From NCBI GenBank assembly GCA_045627705.1, contig JAZQOE010000124.1, positions 1 to 64,000 of the forward strand: a stretch of DNA of 64,000 bases, in the 5' to 3' direction. The stretch is from JBMNHG01 sp045627705. GTDB lineage: Bacteria > Verrucomicrobiota > Kiritimatiellia > RFP12 > JBMNHG01. This document shows positions 1-11,102 of the stretch, piece by piece. A program made the translations under genes and the position numbers. Position 1 is the stretch's first letter. Every line of letters starts with the position of its first letter. Under the pieces are notes generated by a model, which had not been told where the DNA came from, made no database searches, and saw only the letters and a program-made list of their open reading frames with translations.

Positions 1-1
1 G

Positions 2-1603
<1,602 letters not shown>

Positions 1604-1605
1604 TG

Positions 1606-1612
1606 AAAGGAG
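1606..1612 (+). promoter_or_regulatory. Shine-Dalgarno AAAGGAG deciding the start at 1618
   Basis: AAAGGAG lies 5 bases before ATG 1618. It selects this start, which also begins a clean signal peptide, over the in-frame upstream ATG at 1429 inside the previous gene. Confidence 0.8.
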
Positions 1613-1617
1613 TCAGC

Positions 1618-2424
1618 ATGAAGAAATCCAATCATTTGTCCTTTGCCTTCGTCTTGCTTGCCGGCCTTCTTGCATCGCCGTCCCAGGCGGCGATCCTCTA
1701 CCGCGGGCGCCTTACCCAGTCCTTGGGCGGCGAGACGCGGTTCGACGCCGGCGCATCCTACCCGATGGTCTTTAGGCTCTATCGCCTGCCACAGGGAGGG
1801 GAGGCGTTTTTCGTCTCGGAATCGCGCGATGTCGCCGTCGATACCGACGGTTCATTCGAGACGGTTCTGGACGATCCGGCGATCGACGGCGCGTTCAAGG
1901 ATGACTGTGCGTCCGTCTATGTCGGCCTGACGCTGGATGGCGGGCGCGAACTGATGCCGCGCCGCCAGATCCTCATGCTGCCGAATGTCGAGCATGCCAC
2001 GCAGGCCAACGGGCTTGCCGCGAATCCTGCGGTCGCGTCGCTCGAGGCGCAAGGGTTCAATGCCGGGAGCGTGTCGGTCGGGTGGCTTTCGGCGAAGCAT
2101 CTCAAGGTCAATCAGACGCAGGGCGCGATCTCGATGCAGAAGGTCGCGGGCGAGGAGGCGGACGGGCTCGACCTCACGTCGAACAAAGTGTCCCTCTTCG
2201 GCGAGCAGAAGGAGATCGTTACCGGCAAGACGGCTTCGTCAGTCGGCGAGACGCTGGCGGATGCGCCGGCGGATGGAGTCGCCGTCATCTTCGCCGTGCC
2301 GACGAGCGAACGCCAGCCAATCTGCACGGGAGTCGTCCGGTTCTGCCGCAAGGGCGACGCGATCGCCGCGCCGACAGCGGCGGAGCCGCTGACCGTCCGG
2401 TTCTATTCGTTTGTCACCAGGTGA
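1618..2424 (+). CDS. Small secreted protein of the YQGRL/tail-collar-like type
   Basis: The 268-aa product starts with a clear signal peptide (MKK, hydrophobic core, cleavage after SQA near residue 24). The mature protein opens with ILYRGRLTQS, continues with a VFRLY segment, then VYVGLTLDGGRELMPRRQILMLPNVEHA. This order (YxGRLT, FRLY, G-x-F, VxVGLxxDGxxxL-PRxxLxxxPxA) is common at the N-terminus of secreted bacterial proteins whose role is unknown. The C-terminal half is not recognised. It lies 14 bases after the Gly-rich gene and 14 bases before the giant LamG gene, so all three are probably co-transcribed. Function is unknown; a surface fibre component is a guess. Confidence 0.75.
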   Translation: MKKSNHLSFAFVLLAGLLASPSQAAILYRGRLTQSLGGETRFDAGASYPMVFRLYRLPQGGEAFFVSESRDVAVDTDGSFETVLDDPAIDGAFKDDCASVYVGLTLDGGRELMPRRQILMLPNVEHATQANGLAANPAVASLEAQGFNAGSVSVGWLSAKHLKVNQTQGAISMQKVAGEEADGLDLTSNKVSLFGEQKEIVTGKTASSVGETLADAPADGVAVIFAVPTSERQPICTGVVRFCRKGDAIAAPTAAEPLTVRFYSFVTR

Positions 2425-2438
2425 AGAGGGGGCGAACC

Positions 2439-5400
2439 ATGTTTTCTACCGTCTTGCTCCTGTCTGCCGCGATCAACGCGAAGACGCTGAACGTCGTCGA
2501 AGGCGACGCGATACGCGACACCGCGTATGTCTATCCGATCGCCGGCGTCGCGGGGGAAACCGCGACCGGCATGGAGATTTCGAACATAAAGAGCGACTAC
2601 GCGATCGGCGACTTCCTGACGGACATTCCGCAGGGGCCCGACGGCGCCGCGGTGGACTGGACGCGCACCTACGAAGGCATCGTCGGCGACGCGGACATCT
2701 ACAAGAATCGCCTCTACTGCGTGGAGGAGCCCAAGAGCGACCGCGAGCGGCTGGTCTTCACCCAGGGCGGCGCGGTGAGCGTGACATGGTACTACGAGGG
2801 GGTCGAAGAAGGCGTCGAGCGCGTCTATCAGATCGCCGAAAGCTCCTCGGAGCGCCCGAACCGGCTCTACTGGTCAACATATCCATTCCTTGGACCGAAG
2901 ATCGACCTGACGGGCAAGTTCGTGCGGTTGTTCGGCAATCCCGAAGTCCTCCGGCAGCAAATCGTCGTCGATGAAAGGTCCGGCGTGACGAACATCGTCT
3001 CCGGCATCCTGCTGAACGACGCGGGATCGTCGCAGATACTCGAGGCGCGGGCGCGGGTCATAGATGTCGACCGAAAGCTTTACGACGGCCCGACGGGACA
3101 GTTCGTGCTGGCCTATTACGCGGACGGCAACTACTCGAAGTTCGTCGGGAGCGTCGTCGTCGAGGTGGGACGTCCCGAAACCAAGATCCTCGAGGCGCAC
3201 GTCGGCGACGAGCTGCTGCCGACGGGTGACGGCTGGACGGTGAAGGGGCTGCTGCCGTATCCGAAGGACGGCAAGGGCGGCACGGAGACGATCGAGGGCG
3301 ACGAGGCCTCGCCGCACATGTCCCGCGGGGAATACGTGCATGCGGAGACGGGCGACAAGGTCTTTGCGGCGTACGCGATCTCGCCGAACGACCGCACGAC
3401 GCGCAACTACACCGAGGACTCGCCGATGAAGAACGACATCTTCTGGGAGAAGCCCGACTTCACGGGCACGCTCTGGCCGTTCGAGGAGGACCTCTACCTT
3501 GTCACGTGGAATCCGGACGATCGCCGGGTCGTGGTCGGCGATCTCGCTCCCGGTCTGGAGATTTTCGTGCCGACGAAGTACACGGTCGAACTCTGCGACT
3601 ATCAGGATCCAAGCGGCACGGCGGAGATCGATTCGCAAAACGCCAATGTCGTGCGGATCCTGAAGGAGGGCCGCTTCACCCTAAAGCTTTCGACGACCGC
3701 GAACCCCGGCACCGATGTCTGGTATCTGCCGATGGCGTCGAAAAACCGCACGGATGCCGATGTCGTCAACGCCGAGCGGCCGGAATTCGACGTGGAGTAT
3801 CATGTCGGCCGTCTCCACGAGCCACTTCCGTCCGCCTTCGCGGGCACGGCGAAACAGGCATACGAGGCAGTCGATCCGGCGCTTCCCGGCTACGTGTATG
3901 AGCCCGCCTCGACGGGCCGCAACTGGAATCCGCGTCTCTACCACGCGCCGGTCGCTCCGTCCGCGGCGGATACGGGCGTCGAGACTGGAGGAGGGGATGG
4001 CGACCCGTTCGCGGACCTTGAGTCGTCGATCTATTCCGTCGGCGTGAGCGAGACGCCGATCGAAGTGTGGTGGCGTGGCCGGGCCGCGATTCCCTCCAGG
4101 CTCTTCGGCGAGTCCGATCCGCTCGTCTATCCGGTCGCCGTGCAGCGCTACAAGGCGCGCGCGGCGAAAGCGAAGGAAGTCCGCGAAATCGCCCTCGCAT
4201 CCAAGCTCGGCAGCGCCGGCAAGAGTTACGGGCTTTCGGCGTCAGGGCTCGGCTTCGCGGACGCATCATCATCGCTTTCGCTGCTTGAACGCGATCTCTT
4301 CACGCTGCCCTCTGACGGCTTCTCGCTGTCGCTCGACCTCTATCCGGATTCGGTCGAAAGCACGAAGGAGGAGAATTCACATGGGCAGGTGCTGATCCTA
4401 AACACGGCCAATCTCGTCATCCAGATCAGCCGGAATGGATTGGTGTACACAGTCTATGCCGTCGGGTACGACGGGTCGGCCCTCCGCTTCTGGAATATGC
4501 CGAGTTTCACGCTGCCAGGCGATGAATGGTCGCATTTCTCGCTGGAGATCGCGCCGGATGCGGAAGACCGCATGATGATGACGATCGGCTTCGACACCGC
4601 CGGCAGCGTCGTGTATGACATGGGCGAATACCGCGACATCCTTGGCGGACGCATTCTCCAATTGCTCGTAGGCGCGAATCCGGAGCTTGCGCAGACGCGT
4701 GCGCCGGTGGGGCTTACCATCGACAACCTGCGCTTCGCCGACGGGGGAGCCACGCTCGCTAACTGGACGTTCGAGCACGAGTGCGTCAGTTCCGACGGCT
4801 TCATCTTCGACGAGACCTTCTATCGCCGCGGCCTGCGCGTTGCCGGCGGGGCGGCGGGAATCCGCGCCCTGCAAGGGGGGACGGTCGGCGGCGCACCGGC
4901 CCTGGATAACACGGGCGTGCCATACAACGACGGCGTCACGCCCGAAATCTACCGCCAGGCCGACCGGTCGCTCGTCGGCTACCACCTCAACACCGCCCAT
5001 GCGTTCACTCGGCAGGACAAGACGGACGGAACGTACACGACGTGGGCGGTGCGAGCCGATCTCGCGGACTCGCTTTCCGACAATCTCGTCTTCACGATGT
5101 ACTCCGCGGGCGGCAAGGGTGCGCAGAAGACCTATCGCGTGGTCGAGACGAACGAGTTCTACCAGGCGTTCGAGGAGAAGACGATCGTCGGCCGCCAATT
5201 CCTGCCACCGGCGCCGCTCTGCCATCTCGACGGCTACTGGAACGACGGCACGTCCTGGGCTTCGCTTGCCGGGAACGCCGGCGCGGACAAGTGCATCGTT
5301 TACCGCGACCGCAAGCTGAACGACTGGGCGCGGCGCGACGGCGGCGGCTTCGCGTTCTACTGCTACAGGCCGCGCGCTGATTTCGACTGGCCGGACGGTC

Positions 5401-8400
5401 GCGAGTCCGCGGAGGATGTCGTCCCGTGGGAGGACCACGGCACCGGAACGCCGCTCGCCTGGAGTTGGACGGCAGAATGGCCGCCGGACGACGAGGTGAA
5501 GACGATGAAAGTCGCCCAGACTCTGACGAAGGCCGTGGATGGACTTCCCGAGGTATGGAACATGGCGAGCTGCGCCGTCATCTACCCGAGGCGGGGACTG
5601 GTCGAGGAAGGGCGCCAGAACGATGTCGTTGACCTAGTCGATCCGACCGTCGCGCAGACGGCCGCGCTGCCTGTCAAGACCAGCGTGCCCGTCGATTACG
5701 GCTTCACAGTCGGGAGTTCGGGGACTTGCCAGCTGCGGAAGGGGCGCTACACGTTCACGGGCCTGCCGCCGTCCGTCTCCGACCGCTTCTACATCGACGC
5801 GAATGCGGACGCATCGCGGAACATGGTGCTCATCGGCCAGCTTGTGGAACCCGCGACGGGCAAGCCGTATCTGCAGATCAATGTCCTTTCGGCGGAGGAG
5901 CGCCAGGCGATCAAGGATATCTGCGTCAACGCGACCGAAGCGAACAAACGGCTATGGGACGAAGCCGTCGATGCGCTCGCGAAGGAGGTTGTCCTGCCGA
6001 GCCAGGAGTTCGAGTCGATGGCCGACTGGAACAGCGCCTTCGAGGCGCCTGCGAATGTCACCTACGAAGCCGCGTACCGTCCCGTCTATGAACCCGTCGA
6101 CCACTACGCGCTGATGGCCTCCGGCAACGGCGCGGGGTATGTCGTTTTCATCGAGAACGATGCGACGAACACCGCGATGGTCGCCGAGGGCAACCCCGTC
6201 AACGTGAAGGTGATCAGGGTCCTGCCGGAACTCTACAACGGCTCGATCACCCCGCTTTTCGATCCGCTCAACAAGCTCTCCGAGCAGCTCACGATGCAGT
6301 ATAACGAGCCCTTTGGCGCGGCGACGGCGAACTACGAGTTCGAGTGGCACCGCCGTACGCCAGAGGCGGACGGCACGATTTCCACGGACTTCGAGGCCTG
6401 GCCCATCTACCGCAGCGCGGATGGACTCACGAGCTTCACGCTGGGTGGCACGGGCACGACGCTTTCGGAACTTGTCAACACCTACTACGTGATGCGCTAC
6501 CGCGCGAAGGAGGGCACGCCCGCCGCGCTGACCTGCGGCACGGACTGGAGCGCGTTCACACCCTACACGCTCGCCGAAGGGTGGGTGCAGCGCGTCCTCA
6601 ACGCCGTCACGCCGTTCAACCAGCGGATGAGCGACTTCTACGCGAACGAGGCGGAGATCCGCTACACGATGTTCGAGCAGATCGGCGGGCCCTACGACGG
6701 CGACATAGCGCTCAACGACGCGAACCTCAACTCCATCGGACTCCTCCAGCTCTACCGCACGGTTCTCAACAAGGCGGAGAAGATGTCGCTTGAGCTGGAT
6801 GTCGATGACATCGACGTCAACAAGCAGCTGCTGCTCGCGACCTCGCGCATCGCCGATCTCTATATGCTCCTCGGCGCCGAGGCGTATGCGGACGCGAAGA
6901 ACCCGCTCATCTCGGCGGGACTGAGCCCGAGCCATCTGTCGGAGCTCGCCGAGCTGCCGAGCTCGACGTTCTGCTTCCAGAACCAGGTGCGCACGCTCCT
7001 GGACGAGGAACTCGCGCTGCTGCGCGGACGCGACGCCTCTGTCCAGAATCCGGGCTTCCGTACGACCCCGATCTTCAACCGCCTCATCTGGAACTTCACG
7101 AAGGGCGTTACCGAGGGCGAAGTCGCCTACGTGAACAACTACGGCATCCGCCCGGACGCGACGGGCGACATCACGGTCGATGCCGCGGCCGAGCAGTACC
7201 CGCAGGGCCATGGCGACGCCTACGGACACTACCTCAGCGCCCTGAAGGGCTATTACCACCTCCTCAGGAACGCGAACTTCGGCTGGTCTGCGAGCATGAT
7301 GGAGATGATGATCTCCGCGAGCGTCGTCAACGAGGACTACCAGGACGAGCAGAAGTTCGCGGATGCCGCGGTGAAGCTCGCACAGACCGGGTTCGACGTC
7401 GTCGATCTCACGGCGCGCAAGGCGTGGCGCGACAACGGCGGCGAGATGCGGGCCGGCTATTTCGACGGCATCGACGGCGAGGCCTTTGGCTACGGCGAGT
7501 TCGGCGTTCGCGCGGGACTCGGCGCGGCCTACAACTGGCTTGCTGTCAACTCGATCCTGCCGACCAATGCCGCGCCGGAAAGCACCTACACGGATCTCGG
7601 TCTCAGGCAGATCACGCGCGGCACGGCGACGCAGCTCGACGAACTCGCCGGGCTTTACGGCAGGATCGAGGACAAGGTCAACGCGCTCGATTCGGGCCTC
7701 AACCCGCTCGGGCTTTCGCAGAACGCGATTCCGATGGATATCGATCCGGCCGAGCTCGCAAATCGCAATTCGCACTTCGAGCAGATTCTCGCCAGGGCGG
7801 AGAAGGCGCTCGCGAACTGCGAGACCGTCCTCGACTGGGCGGGGAAACACGGCGGCCGGCTCAAGGAGATTCAGAACGCCGAAACGACGGCGATCGCCGA
7901 TCAGGAGGCGCAGGAACTTGCCTACAAGAATCAGCTCATCGCCATCTACGGTACGCCCTATTCCGGCGATATCGGACCGTCCGGCACGTATGAGCAGGGG
8001 TATGACGGGCCGGATCTCTACCACTACATGTGGATGGACCTTGCCGAGTTCGGACTCTCGCGGGACGAGCTTCAGTCGTCCGCGCAGAATGTCTCGATCG
8101 AGTTGAAGGCCTGGAATGCGGACGCACTCGTGGTGTCGGGCAAGATTGCCAAGGACGCGAAGAGTGTCAGCGAGAACTGGACGACCTTCACCCTCGACTA
8201 CTCGGTCGCGGCGAACGGAATCGTCCTTCCGACGGTCGCCAATCCCGGACTCCGCGCGATGGAGGGCACGATCCAGAGCGCCTACCGCGACTATCTCTCG
8301 GCGTTTGCCACGGCTTCGTTCGCCAAGAAGAACTACGACGCGACCCTAGTCGGAGCCGAGGGCAACATCGAGCGCGCGATTGAACTGTTCAACCGCAAGT

Positions 8401-10007
8401 TCGACCTCAAGGTTGCCCGCGAGGTCATCAACGACGCGGTCAAGGTCGCGACGGGCGTTACGAAACTCGTGAAGGGGATCAAGACATCGGTCCAGAGCGC
8501 CGATGCGATCATGAGGCGGCAGTACCAGAGCGTCGTCAATGCGGCTCCGCTTCAGGTCGTTGGTCTGGCCAACTCCATCGACACCAGCGCCATTGTCGCG
8601 GCGGCCCTGGCCGGTCCGCTCATGGCTTCCCAGGTCGCCAGCACGACGACGACCCTCGCCGCCGACAATACGATGCTCATCACCGAGGCGGCGCAGACGG
8701 TCGCCGATATCGTGTTCAATGGGCTCGAGGCCGACCAGGCGCTCGACGAGGCGCGTGAATCGCTCATCATGACCGTCAAGAGCCAGCTCGGATCGGCCAA
8801 CGAAAAGGCTGTCGCCTATCGCGACGCGATCATCGCCCTGCAGGCCACGGAGGCGGCGTACCGCGCCGAAATCGCGAAGGGCGACCAGCTGCAGGAGGAG
8901 AGGGCGACCTGGCGCGCGCGCGTCGCCGGCGACGCCGCGCAGATCCGCTATCTTGATATGTTCACGCGGATCGGGCGCAACAACGCGCTCACGAAGTACA
9001 CGACCGCGTTCGACACGGCCCAGCGCTACGTGTGGGAACTCGCGAAGGTTTACGACTACGAGACGGGGCTTCTATCTTCCGATCCGCAGGGCGCGGCGAA
9101 ATTCTACGCCGAGATCATCGGTTCGCGCCAGCTCGGCTACAAGGGGATTTCGACCAGTTCGGCGACAGACAAGGGACTCTACGACATCGTCAACCGGATG
9201 AAGGAGAACTTTGCCGTGCTTAAGCCGCGTCTCGGCGTCAACAACCCCGACGAGATGGCGAAGGAATTCTCGCTCCGCTACGAACTCTTCCGCATCGATC
9301 CGGGCGTTCGCGGCGACGAAGCGTGGAAGACGGAGCTCAGGAAGTACTGGACGGATGACATCAACGCCAACGCCGACTTCCGCCGGGTCTGCCAGCCGCT
9401 CGCGTCGGCGGGACCGCTCAAGGAGCCGGGGCTCGTCATCCCGTTCACGACGACGATCGATACGGCGAAGAACTTCTTTGGCCGCACCCTCCAGGGCGGC
9501 GACCACGCCTATTCGAGCGCGGACTACGCGACGAAGATTGCGAAGCTTGGCGTCTCGTTCGTCGGATACGAGCGCCTCGCCCTGCAAACCGCCGACGGGC
9601 TTGCCGCCGACCCGAACATCTATCTCGTCCCAGCCGGCCGCGACTATCTGCGAGCGCCGACCGCGGATCGTCAGGTGCTCGCCTACAATGTCATCGACCA
9701 GGTGCTGCCGCTGCCATACACGATTGGCGCGTCAGAACTGGACGACGAAGACTACCTGACTACCTTCTCGGGGCTCGACGGCACGAGCGACAGCGCGGCG
9801 AAGATACGCCGCCACTCGACGTTGGTCGCAGACGGCAGCATCTACTCGACGCGGCTCGTGGGACGTTCCGTGTGGAACGACAGGTGGCTCCTTGTCATTC
9901 CCGCCTGCTCGCTCAACGCCAACCGGACTGAAGGACTCGAGACATTCATCAAGGGTGTCTCCGACATCAGAATCGGCATCCAGGCGTATTCGCGGCATGG
10001 TAACTGA
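2439..10007 (+). CDS. Giant secreted LamG-domain protein (2522 aa), uncharacterised
   Basis: ATG 2439 follows a purine-rich AGAGGGGG and begins a signal peptide (MFSTVLLLSAAINA, cleavage near residue 14). A longer in-frame extension back to 2082 only overlaps the previous gene. Residues 1-600 look beta-rich. About 605-780 form a LamG/concanavalin-like jellyroll. From about 1395 to 1830 the sequence matches my memory of a conserved region of very large uncharacterised LamG proteins (YTMFEQIGGPYDGDI, LLLATSRIADLYMLLG, PQGHGDAYGHYL, GLNPLGL). Residues 1830-2290 are mostly helical with coiled-coil character. They contain a hydrophobic Ala-rich stretch at about 2047-2070 that could insert in a membrane or just pack. 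The C-terminus is GIQAYSRHGN and lacks the GTLIF tail of the other giants. Function is unknown. Confidence 0.8.
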   Translation: MFSTVLLLSAAINAKTLNVVEGDAIRDTAYVYPIAGVAGETATGMEISNIKSDYAIGDFLTDIPQGPDGAAVDWTRTYEGIVGDADIYKNRLYCVEEPKSDRERLVFTQGGAVSVTWYYEGVEEGVERVYQIAESSSERPNRLYWSTYPFLGPKIDLTGKFVRLFGNPEVLRQQIVVDERSGVTNIVSGILLNDAGSSQILEARARVIDVDRKLYDGPTGQFVLAYYADGNYSKFVGSVVVEVGRPETKILEAHVGDELLPTGDGWTVKGLLPYPKDGKGGTETIEGDEASPHMSRGEYVHAETGDKVFAAYAISPNDRTTRNYTEDSPMKNDIFWEKPDFTGTLWPFEEDLYLVTWNPDDRRVVVGDLAPGLEIFVPTKYTVELCDYQDPSGTAEIDSQNANVVRILKEGRFTLKLSTTANPGTDVWYLPMASKNRTDADVVNAERPEFDVEYHVGRLHEPLPSAFAGTAKQAYEAVDPALPGYVYEPASTGRNWNPRLYHAPVAPSAADTGVETGGGDGDPFADLESSIYSVGVSETPIEVWWRGRAAIPSRLFGESDPLVYPVAVQRYKARAAKAKEVREIALASKLGSAGKSYGLSASGLGFADASSSLSLLERDLFTLPSDGFSLSLDLYPDSVESTKEENSHGQVLILNTANLVIQISRNGLVYTVYAVGYDGSALRFWNMPSFTLPGDEWSHFSLEIAPDAEDRMMMTIGFDTAGSVVYDMGEYRDILGGRILQLLVGANPELAQTRAPVGLTIDNLRFADGGATLANWTFEHECVSSDGFIFDETFYRRGLRVAGGAAGIRALQGGTVGGAPALDNTGVPYNDGVTPEIYRQADRSLVGYHLNTAHAFTRQDKTDGTYTTWAVRADLADSLSDNLVFTMYSAGGKGAQKTYRVVETNEFYQAFEEKTIVGRQFLPPAPLCHLDGYWNDGTSWASLAGNAGADKCIVYRDRKLNDWARRDGGGFAFYCYRPRADFDWPDGRESAEDVVPWEDHGTGTPLAWSWTAEWPPDDEVKTMKVAQTLTKAVDGLPEVWNMASCAVIYPRRGLVEEGRQNDVVDLVDPTVAQTAALPVKTSVPVDYGFTVGSSGTCQLRKGRYTFTGLPPSVSDRFYIDANADASRNMVLIGQLVEPATGKPYLQINVLSAEERQAIKDICVNATEANKRLWDEAVDALAKEVVLPSQEFESMADWNSAFEAPANVTYEAAYRPVYEPVDHYALMASGNGAGYVVFIENDATNTAMVAEGNPVNVKVIRVLPELYNGSITPLFDPLNKLSEQLTMQYNEPFGAATANYEFEWHRRTPEADGTISTDFEAWPIYRSADGLTSFTLGGTGTTLSELVNTYYVMRYRAKEGTPAALTCGTDWSAFTPYTLAEGWVQRVLNAVTPFNQRMSDFYANEAEIRYTMFEQIGGPYDGDIALNDANLNSIGLLQLYRTVLNKAEKMSLELDVDDIDVNKQLLLATSRIADLYMLLGAEAYADAKNPLISAGLSPSHLSELAELPSSTFCFQNQVRTLLDEELALLRGRDASVQNPGFRTTPIFNRLIWNFTKGVTEGEVAYVNNYGIRPDATGDITVDAAAEQYPQGHGDAYGHYLSALKGYYHLLRNANFGWSASMMEMMISASVVNEDYQDEQKFADAAVKLAQTGFDVVDLTARKAWRDNGGEMRAGYFDGIDGEAFGYGEFGVRAGLGAAYNWLAVNSILPTNAAPESTYTDLGLRQITRGTATQLDELAGLYGRIEDKVNALDSGLNPLGLSQNAIPMDIDPAELANRNSHFEQILARAEKALANCETVLDWAGKHGGRLKEIQNAETTAIADQEAQELAYKNQLIAIYGTPYSGDIGPSGTYEQGYDGPDLYHYMWMDLAEFGLSRDELQSSAQNVSIELKAWNADALVVSGKIAKDAKSVSENWTTFTLDYSVAANGIVLPTVANPGLRAMEGTIQSAYRDYLSAFATASFAKKNYDATLVGAEGNIERAIELFNRKFDLKVAREVINDAVKVATGVTKLVKGIKTSVQSADAIMRRQYQSVVNAAPLQVVGLANSIDTSAIVAAALAGPLMASQVASTTTTLAADNTMLITEAAQTVADIVFNGLEADQALDEARESLIMTVKSQLGSANEKAVAYRDAIIALQATEAAYRAEIAKGDQLQEERATWRARVAGDAAQIRYLDMFTRIGRNNALTKYTTAFDTAQRYVWELAKVYDYETGLLSSDPQGAAKFYAEIIGSRQLGYKGISTSSATDKGLYDIVNRMKENFAVLKPRLGVNNPDEMAKEFSLRYELFRIDPGVRGDEAWKTELRKYWTDDINANADFRRVCQPLASAGPLKEPGLVIPFTTTIDTAKNFFGRTLQGGDHAYSSADYATKIAKLGVSFVGYERLALQTADGLAADPNIYLVPAGRDYLRAPTADRQVLAYNVIDQVLPLPYTIGASELDDEDYLTTFSGLDGTSDSAAKIRRHSTLVADGSIYSTRLVGRSVWNDRWLLVIPACSLNANRTEGLETFIKGVSDIRIGIQAYSRHGN

Positions 10008-10085
10008 ACGATTGGGAAACACTGTGGTCCATGTCCGCTTGACAGTGCGCAACATCTTATTTCGTCATGGTAATCTAAAGGAATT

Positions 10086-11102
10086 ATGCCCTTGTCAAAT
10101 CATGTTTTGCCCCGCGCTTGCGCGATGATGGTGGCCTTAATCGCCGCTCTCCAATTCGCCTTCGCCTCCGATTCCCCCGCATCGCGTCTCTCCGAGGATC
10201 TTTCCTGGGGCGAAGTCGGTATCAAGGTCGAGGGCGAATCGTCAACTGTCGATCCGGCGCGCGATTTTTTCCTAACTCTCACTGTCGATGTCCCCGAACG
10301 CCTGAAGGTCGAAATCCCCGACCTTCGTACCCGTCTCGAAGGGTTTTCTTCCGCTGAAAGTTTCTTCCTCGAGCCAGTGGCCGCAGGTGGCCGCCGCACA
10401 GCCTCCCAGCGCTGGAGACTTATCCCGCAGCCAGGCGCGGAATACCGTCTCGCGCCTTTCGCGGTCGAAGTCCGCGACAATTCCTCCCACCCTCCGGCCG
10501 TTTCGTGGTTCGCGACACGCCCCATCGTTTTCGCCGCCGCCGATCTCGGCGTCTCCGCCGATGGCGATCCGGAGGTTTCCCCCAAGGCGATATGGATTCC
10601 GCCCACGGTTCGCTCCGTCATTACATGGATTGCCTTTGCGCTTCTCTGTGCTATCGCGGTCGCCGCGCTTGTCTGGCTCGCCACGCACATCCGCCGCAAG
10701 GTCGTCGAGATGCGCATGAGTCCGCGCGAACGCGCGCTTGCCGAGCTGGACCGTCTCCTCGGCCGGGATCTCGTCCACAAGGGCCTCTACAAGGATTTCT
10801 ATGTGGAGCTGACGCACGTCGTCCGCCGCTACATCGAGCGCGCACACGGCATTCGCGCAGCGGAGCAGACGACCCAGGAGTTCCTTGCCGCTGCCGCTGG
10901 CCGCCCTGAATTCGCCGGCGAAGTCCTTGCGCGTCTCCGCGAATTTCTGCAATCCGCAGACCTCGTGAAATTCGCCGGCGTCGATGCAACGCCCCACATG
11001 GCCGACGATGCCGTTACCACCGCCCGCGGCTATGTCGAAAGCGATTCCGCCATGCAAGCGGCATCGGCTTCTTCCAATGTTTCGAAGGAGACCGCAAAAT
11101 GA
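10086..11102 (+). CDS. DUF4381/BatD-like membrane protein of the Bat aerotolerance cluster
   Basis: The 338-aa product has an N-terminal signal/anchor (about residues 10-28) and a beta-rich extracytoplasmic domain of about 150 residues. One transmembrane helix follows at about 178-200. The C-terminal cytoplasmic helical domain carries the pattern ALAELDRLL, YKDFYVELTHVVRRYIERAHGI and TTQEFL, typical of DUF4381 proteins encoded beside BatA and BatB. AAAGGA precedes ATG 10086. Its stop overlaps the batA start as ATGA, so the two are translationally coupled. Known Bat clusters usually also carry a MoxR ATPase and a DUF58 protein just upstream; here the upstream neighbour is the giant LamG gene. 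The cellular role is envelope stress or aerotolerance by family association only. Confidence 0.8.
   Translation: MPLSNHVLPRACAMMVALIAALQFAFASDSPASRLSEDLSWGEVGIKVEGESSTVDPARDFFLTLTVDVPERLKVEIPDLRTRLEGFSSAESFFLEPVAAGGRRTASQRWRLIPQPGAEYRLAPFAVEVRDNSSHPPAVSWFATRPIVFAAADLGVSADGDPEVSPKAIWIPPTVRSVITWIAFALLCAIAVAALVWLATHIRRKVVEMRMSPRERALAELDRLLGRDLVHKGLYKDFYVELTHVVRRYIERAHGIRAAEQTTQEFLAAAAGRPEFAGEVLARLREFLQSADLVKFAGVDATPHMADDAVTTARGYVESDSAMQAASASSNVSKETAK

Noticed and set aside
5952..8024. 690-aa minus-strand frame inside the LamG giant
   Set aside because: The plus-strand giant is continuous with a signal peptide and conserved blocks; the antisense frame is compositional.
10039..10076. TTGACA and TAATCT upstream of the Bat operon as a promoter
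   Set aside because: The boxes are 26 bases apart, too far for a normal sigma70 promoter.
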